In this document: in pieces, positions 61,665-64,000 of the stretch
How the letters are laid out: each line of letters starts with the position of its first letter
How positions within the stretch are numbered: position 1 is the first letter of the stretch
Assembly (NCBI RefSeq): GCF_003591485.1
Contig: NZ_QZCF01000004.1
Location: 372,001-436,000 of the forward strand
Source: Paenibacillus sp. 1011MAR3C5
GTDB lineage: Bacteria; Bacillota; Bacilli; Paenibacillales; Paenibacillaceae
Reading direction: 5' to 3'
Length of the DNA: 64,000 nucleotides
Program-made: the position numbers and the translations under genes
Notes under the pieces: generated by a model
Databases searched by the model: none
The model's input: the letters and a program-made list of their open reading frames with translations, nothing else
What the model was told of the DNA's origin: nothing

Positions 61665-61910
61665 TTTCTACGGATTCATCGTACAGCACCTTCATGCCGA
61701 TTTCTTCTAGAAGATCTATCGGCTCTTGCATCTCACCGTTGAAGCGGTCATGGCTGCCTAGTGAGGCATAGACGCTGTAATCCCGGATAGAATCTCGCCG
61801 ATTTCTTTCTTAATTAGAATGTAGAACTCATTAAGTCCGTATACCAACAAGATTGCGATAAACATGATGTCTTCCTTTAGAATATTAGTCCCGTTATAGC
61901 ATTTGGCAAA
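61665..61910 (-). pseudogene. truncated copy of the membrane metallophosphoesterase gene
   Basis: Two blocks match the intact gene at 40.6-41.7 kb. Bases about 61665-61812 correspond to about 40970-41133 (including the GNHD-coding region), and about 61815-61910 to about 41652-41750 (start codon, ribosome site and upstream region). About 520 bp between them, encoding most membrane helices and the first metal motif, is deleted. The ATG would be at 61865. Identity is roughly four-fifths by eye, so the copy is old or derived from a diverged paralog. Confidence 0.8.
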
Positions 61911-61974
61911 CGACAGTTAATAACGAGTCTGTACAGTCGAGGACTGTAATCTAGAATGCAATACCGTATAAAGT

Positions 61975-62025
61975 CCCAAAGCGGCAAGGATTACGGAGCT
62001 GCCGTCATGATCGTGTCGGAATTGG
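61975..62025 (+). pseudogene. GH20-like sequence snippet
   Basis: About 46 bp (SGKDYGAAVMIVSELE in translation) resembles the GH20 gene around 57836-57885 (SGKAYGAAGMIMTDWG) with roughly eight mismatches. Too short to be sure; probably a scrap of a lost paralog. Confidence 0.35.
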
Positions 62026-62173
62026 AGGGAAGAACTTTTTGCAATGGATTTGATTTATAAGATTTATTGGTTTTTTCTCCAAGATGAAAAATATACCAAA
62101 AGCCTCTTGTTTCCATATTAGGGATTAGGTATTCTATGAGGGCTTTTAACAACGAAATGGGAGCGTGAAAAGT

Positions 62174-62848
62174 TTGAAGAAGAGCGTTTTTGCAGCTGTC
62201 ATCAGCGCAGCCATGCTGGTAAGCATGGGAACCGGAGCATTGGCAGCGACCAAGCTGCAAGAGATCAAGGCATTCTTGAATCCGGAAGTTAAAGTAAAGG
62301 TAGACGGCAAGCCAATCCAGCTGAGGGATGCTAATCAGAATGCCATTGTGCCGATTAATTATAACAACTCCAATTATTTTCCGATTCGGGCGATTTCTGA
62401 TGCTTTGGGAATTGCAGTTGATTACGACACCGCAACTAAAACGATTATTTTGGGAGAAAAAGTCGATGGAACTGCAATAGCAAAGGGCTTTGATGATATG
62501 TACCATACCAAAGACCCTGCCCAAACGACATACAAAGGCGTTAATTACAAGGAAGCGTATTTCAATAATGCATCTGGCAACCGCAGCGGAGGCTTCATGC
62601 TTTATCCGAAAAAGGAGCATCAAAAGCTATATCTTCAAATAGCAGCTGTCGGTGAGGATCTGGAGGATATCGAGATCAAGGATAGCGACAATGATATTAT
62701 CTTGAAGCAAACCAAGGTGATCAAAGTCGCAGATGGACTCGTCACCATTGAAGCCGATATTGGCGGGGTGAGCTCATTGTATGTGCATTTTAAGATTAAA
62801 TCTGATGGAGCTGTATTTGTGCCTTTGAATACTTCCTATTATAAGTAA
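62174..62848 (+). CDS. copper-amine-oxidase-like N-terminal (stalk) domain protein
   Basis: 224 residues from TTG 62174, 10 nt after GGGAG; the in-frame GTG at 62165 almost touches that site. Signal peptide MKKSVFAAVISAAMLVSMGTGALAA. Residues about 27-100 (VKVKVDGKPIQLRDANQNAIVPINYNNSNYFPIRAISDALGIAVDYDTATKTIILG) are the Cu-amine-oxidase N-terminal-like stalk domain abundant in Paenibacillus secreted proteins. The rest (GGFMLYPKKEHQKLYLQIAAVGE to LYVHFKIKSDGAVFVPL) is a beta domain of unknown role. Secreted; function unknown. Confidence 0.85.
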   Translation: MKKSVFAAVISAAMLVSMGTGALAATKLQEIKAFLNPEVKVKVDGKPIQLRDANQNAIVPINYNNSNYFPIRAISDALGIAVDYDTATKTIILGEKVDGTAIAKGFDDMYHTKDPAQTTYKGVNYKEAYFNNASGNRSGGFMLYPKKEHQKLYLQIAAVGEDLEDIEIKDSDNDIILKQTKVIKVADGLVTIEADIGGVSSLYVHFKIKSDGAVFVPLNTSYYK

Positions 62849-62889
62849 TATCCGCAGTCTAGAATAATAAACGGCTATTTTGAGCACAA

Positions 62890-62923
62890 AGAGAGCCTGA
62901 CACAAGGGCAGGCTCTCTGTTTA
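62890..62923 (+). terminator. Rho-independent terminator
   Basis: Perfect stem AGAGAGCCTG / CAGGCTCTCT with a 9-nt loop and GTTT tail after the stalk-domain gene. Confidence 0.85.
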
Positions 62924-63330
62924 ATAGTTATTTTATTTTAGTTTTTGATCAACTTTTTTAAATACGATCGTCCAAATTATTTTCGTACGCCAATAAAGCA
63001 ATCGCTGTGGGATGTGAAATTCAATGATCTGAAAGGGAAAGGATTTTTTTATCATCAGAAAGAATATTGAACCAATTGGAGATCTTTAAGCAGAAGCTTA
63101 TAAAAAATGGATTTAACTCAACATATGAAGCAGCCGATGGCTGCTTTTTATTATTTTCTTGAAGGGTGTGTGCAGCACAGCTGCTTTAATCGCCTTGGTT
63201 GAGAATGCGCATAAAAGTTTTCTAGCAGTTCAAGCCCCAGCTCGTCAACTTTGTCCGCATAAATGTCCAAGTCCCCTCATAGCATGGTATCAGCCAGTAA
63301 AATACTATGTGTGCAGAGGGGATGATTTCA
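62924..63330. other. spacer with possible coding scraps
   Basis: Holds a rightward start-less frame at about 62945-63070 (KQSLWDVKFNDLKGKGFFYHQ before its stop, partial listing), followed by a terminator-like hairpin AAGCAGCC / GGCTGCTT with T5 (63128-63148), and a leftward frame at about 63158-63273 (LDIYADKVDELGLELLENFY). Neither has a good start, so both look like remnants; a terminator after the first supports a lost gene. Confidence 0.35.
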
Positions 63331-64000
63331 TGCGTCGCATGACATGGACCGCGGCAATTATTGTGTGCTTCTCACTACTATTGTCGGCTTGCGGTACGAA
63401 GGACGCCGAGTCCGTGGTGAAGGAGCTCGACAAAGTAGTCAACAGTATGGAGAGCTATCAGGGAAGCGGGACGATGACGCTTCATACCGGCCAGCAGCCG
63501 CTGGAGTATCAAGTGGAGGTTTCCTATCAGGATCCGCACTATTACCGCATTAAGTTGACGAACGAAGAAAAGGATATTACGCAAATCGTGCTCCGCAACG
63601 ACGACGGCGTGTTCGTACTGACGCCGAAGCTGAATAAGGTATTCCGGTTCCAAAGCGACTGGCCGCAAAACCAGGGGCAGGTCTACCTGTATCAGACCCT
63701 CATTCAAAGCATTATTGTAGACAACTCCAGACAGTTCGCCGTGGACGACGAAGCGTATGTGTTCGATGTGATGGCGAATTACAATAACGGATCATTGGCC
63801 CGTCAAAAAATTTGGCTGAACAAAGACGACTTAAGCCCGGTTCAGGTGGAAGTGAGCGACACGAATGCTTCGGTCATGGTAGATGTGAAGTTCGATACCT
63901 TCAAATTCGGCGAGAAATTCGACAAGAGCGTCTTCGAGACCCAAGCCAACATGGCCGCTACGCCTCCGGCAACGGACAATTCCGGCGAGAAGACGGGCAG
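63331..64000 (+). CDS. LolA/YdcC-like lipoprotein (3' truncated by window end)
   Basis: ATG 63331 lies 8 nt after GAGGGG. Lipoprotein leader MRRMTWTAAIIVCFSLLLSAC; acylated Cys about residue 21. The mature part starts ESVVKELDKVVNSMESYQGSGTMTLHT and continues with the alternating strands of an outer-membrane-lipoprotein-carrier (LolA)-like half barrel: PHYYRIKLTNEEKDITQIVLRNDDGVFVLTPKLNKVFRFQSDWPQNQ, then LARQKIWLNKDDLSPVQVEV. In Firmicutes such proteins include YdcC, a lipoprotein linked to sporulation and often encoded before alr. The stop lies outside the window; the visible end is a Pro/Thr/Gly-rich stretch. Confidence 0.8.

Noticed and set aside
61548-61742. 64-codon rightward ORF
   Set aside because: No ribosome site, overlaps the truncated metallophosphoesterase copy on the other strand.

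Overview
The window reads as chromosomal DNA of a spore-forming, Paenibacillus-like member of the Bacillota. The signs are an S-layer-homology (SLH) surface protein, small YjcZ-type sporulation peptides, several YesM/YesN-type two-component systems, sugar ABC operons without their own ATPase, strong AGGAGG-type ribosome sites with frequent TTG/GTG starts, and mid-range GC. No rRNA, tRNA, CRISPR array, prophage or intact insertion sequence was found. The assignment is inference from gene content; no marker gene is present.

Layout. 0-5 kb: the 3' part of a very large SLH protein with about 15 tandem InlB/Listeria-Bacteroides-type repeats. 5-6 kb: sporulation mini-genes. 6-10 kb: a leftward D-amino-acid cluster (YheO/DauR-like regulator, D-threonine-aldolase/DSD1-like PLP enzyme, D-aminoacylase, RidA). 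10-16 kb: YesM/YesN pair, an orphan solute-binding lipoprotein and a COG0523 GTPase. 16-21 kb: small secreted and membrane proteins, a MerR regulator overlapping an ABC exporter, a Pro/Thr-rich DUF4358 lipoprotein, an M50-like protease. 21.8-25.8 kb: a leftward cluster of an SPFH/zinc-ribbon protein, a membrane/coiled-coil protein and four paralogous small membrane zinc-ribbon proteins. 26-31 kb: PfpI-type protein, an NADH oxidase behind three TGTGA-N6-TCACA sites, a TSUP transporter, an SDR enzyme and an M23 lipoprotein. 31.5-35 kb: an OmpR-type two-component pair and pspA/pspC. 35-37.6 kb: an AT-rich patch with an orphan secreted protein and a small membrane protein. 37.8-44.5 kb: flavoprotein dehydrogenase, XRE regulator with membrane protein, membrane metallophosphoesterase, lipoprotein, and a divergent MFS/ArsR pair. 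44.8-58.6 kb: one long rightward carbohydrate operon (YesM/YesN, solute-binding protein, two permeases, two GH3 enzymes, one GH20 enzyme). 58.6-63.3 kb: a decaying region with transposase wreckage and scraps of genes found elsewhere in the window, interleaved with a small lipoprotein, a C39-like peptidase and a copper-amine-oxidase-like stalk protein. The window ends inside a LolA/YdcC-like lipoprotein.

Main points of interest. (1) The solute-binding protein of the glycan operon is split by one in-frame TAA at 49393-49395. (2) The SPFH/zinc-ribbon cluster, with pspA/pspC 9 kb away, looks like an expanded membrane-stress module. (3) Several palindromic operators can be read directly from the sequence. 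(4) A 50-bp-periodic set of short palindromes lies at 26751-26871. (5) Truncated copies of the metallophosphoesterase gene and of a GH20 segment lie in the 61.6-62.0 kb scrap region.
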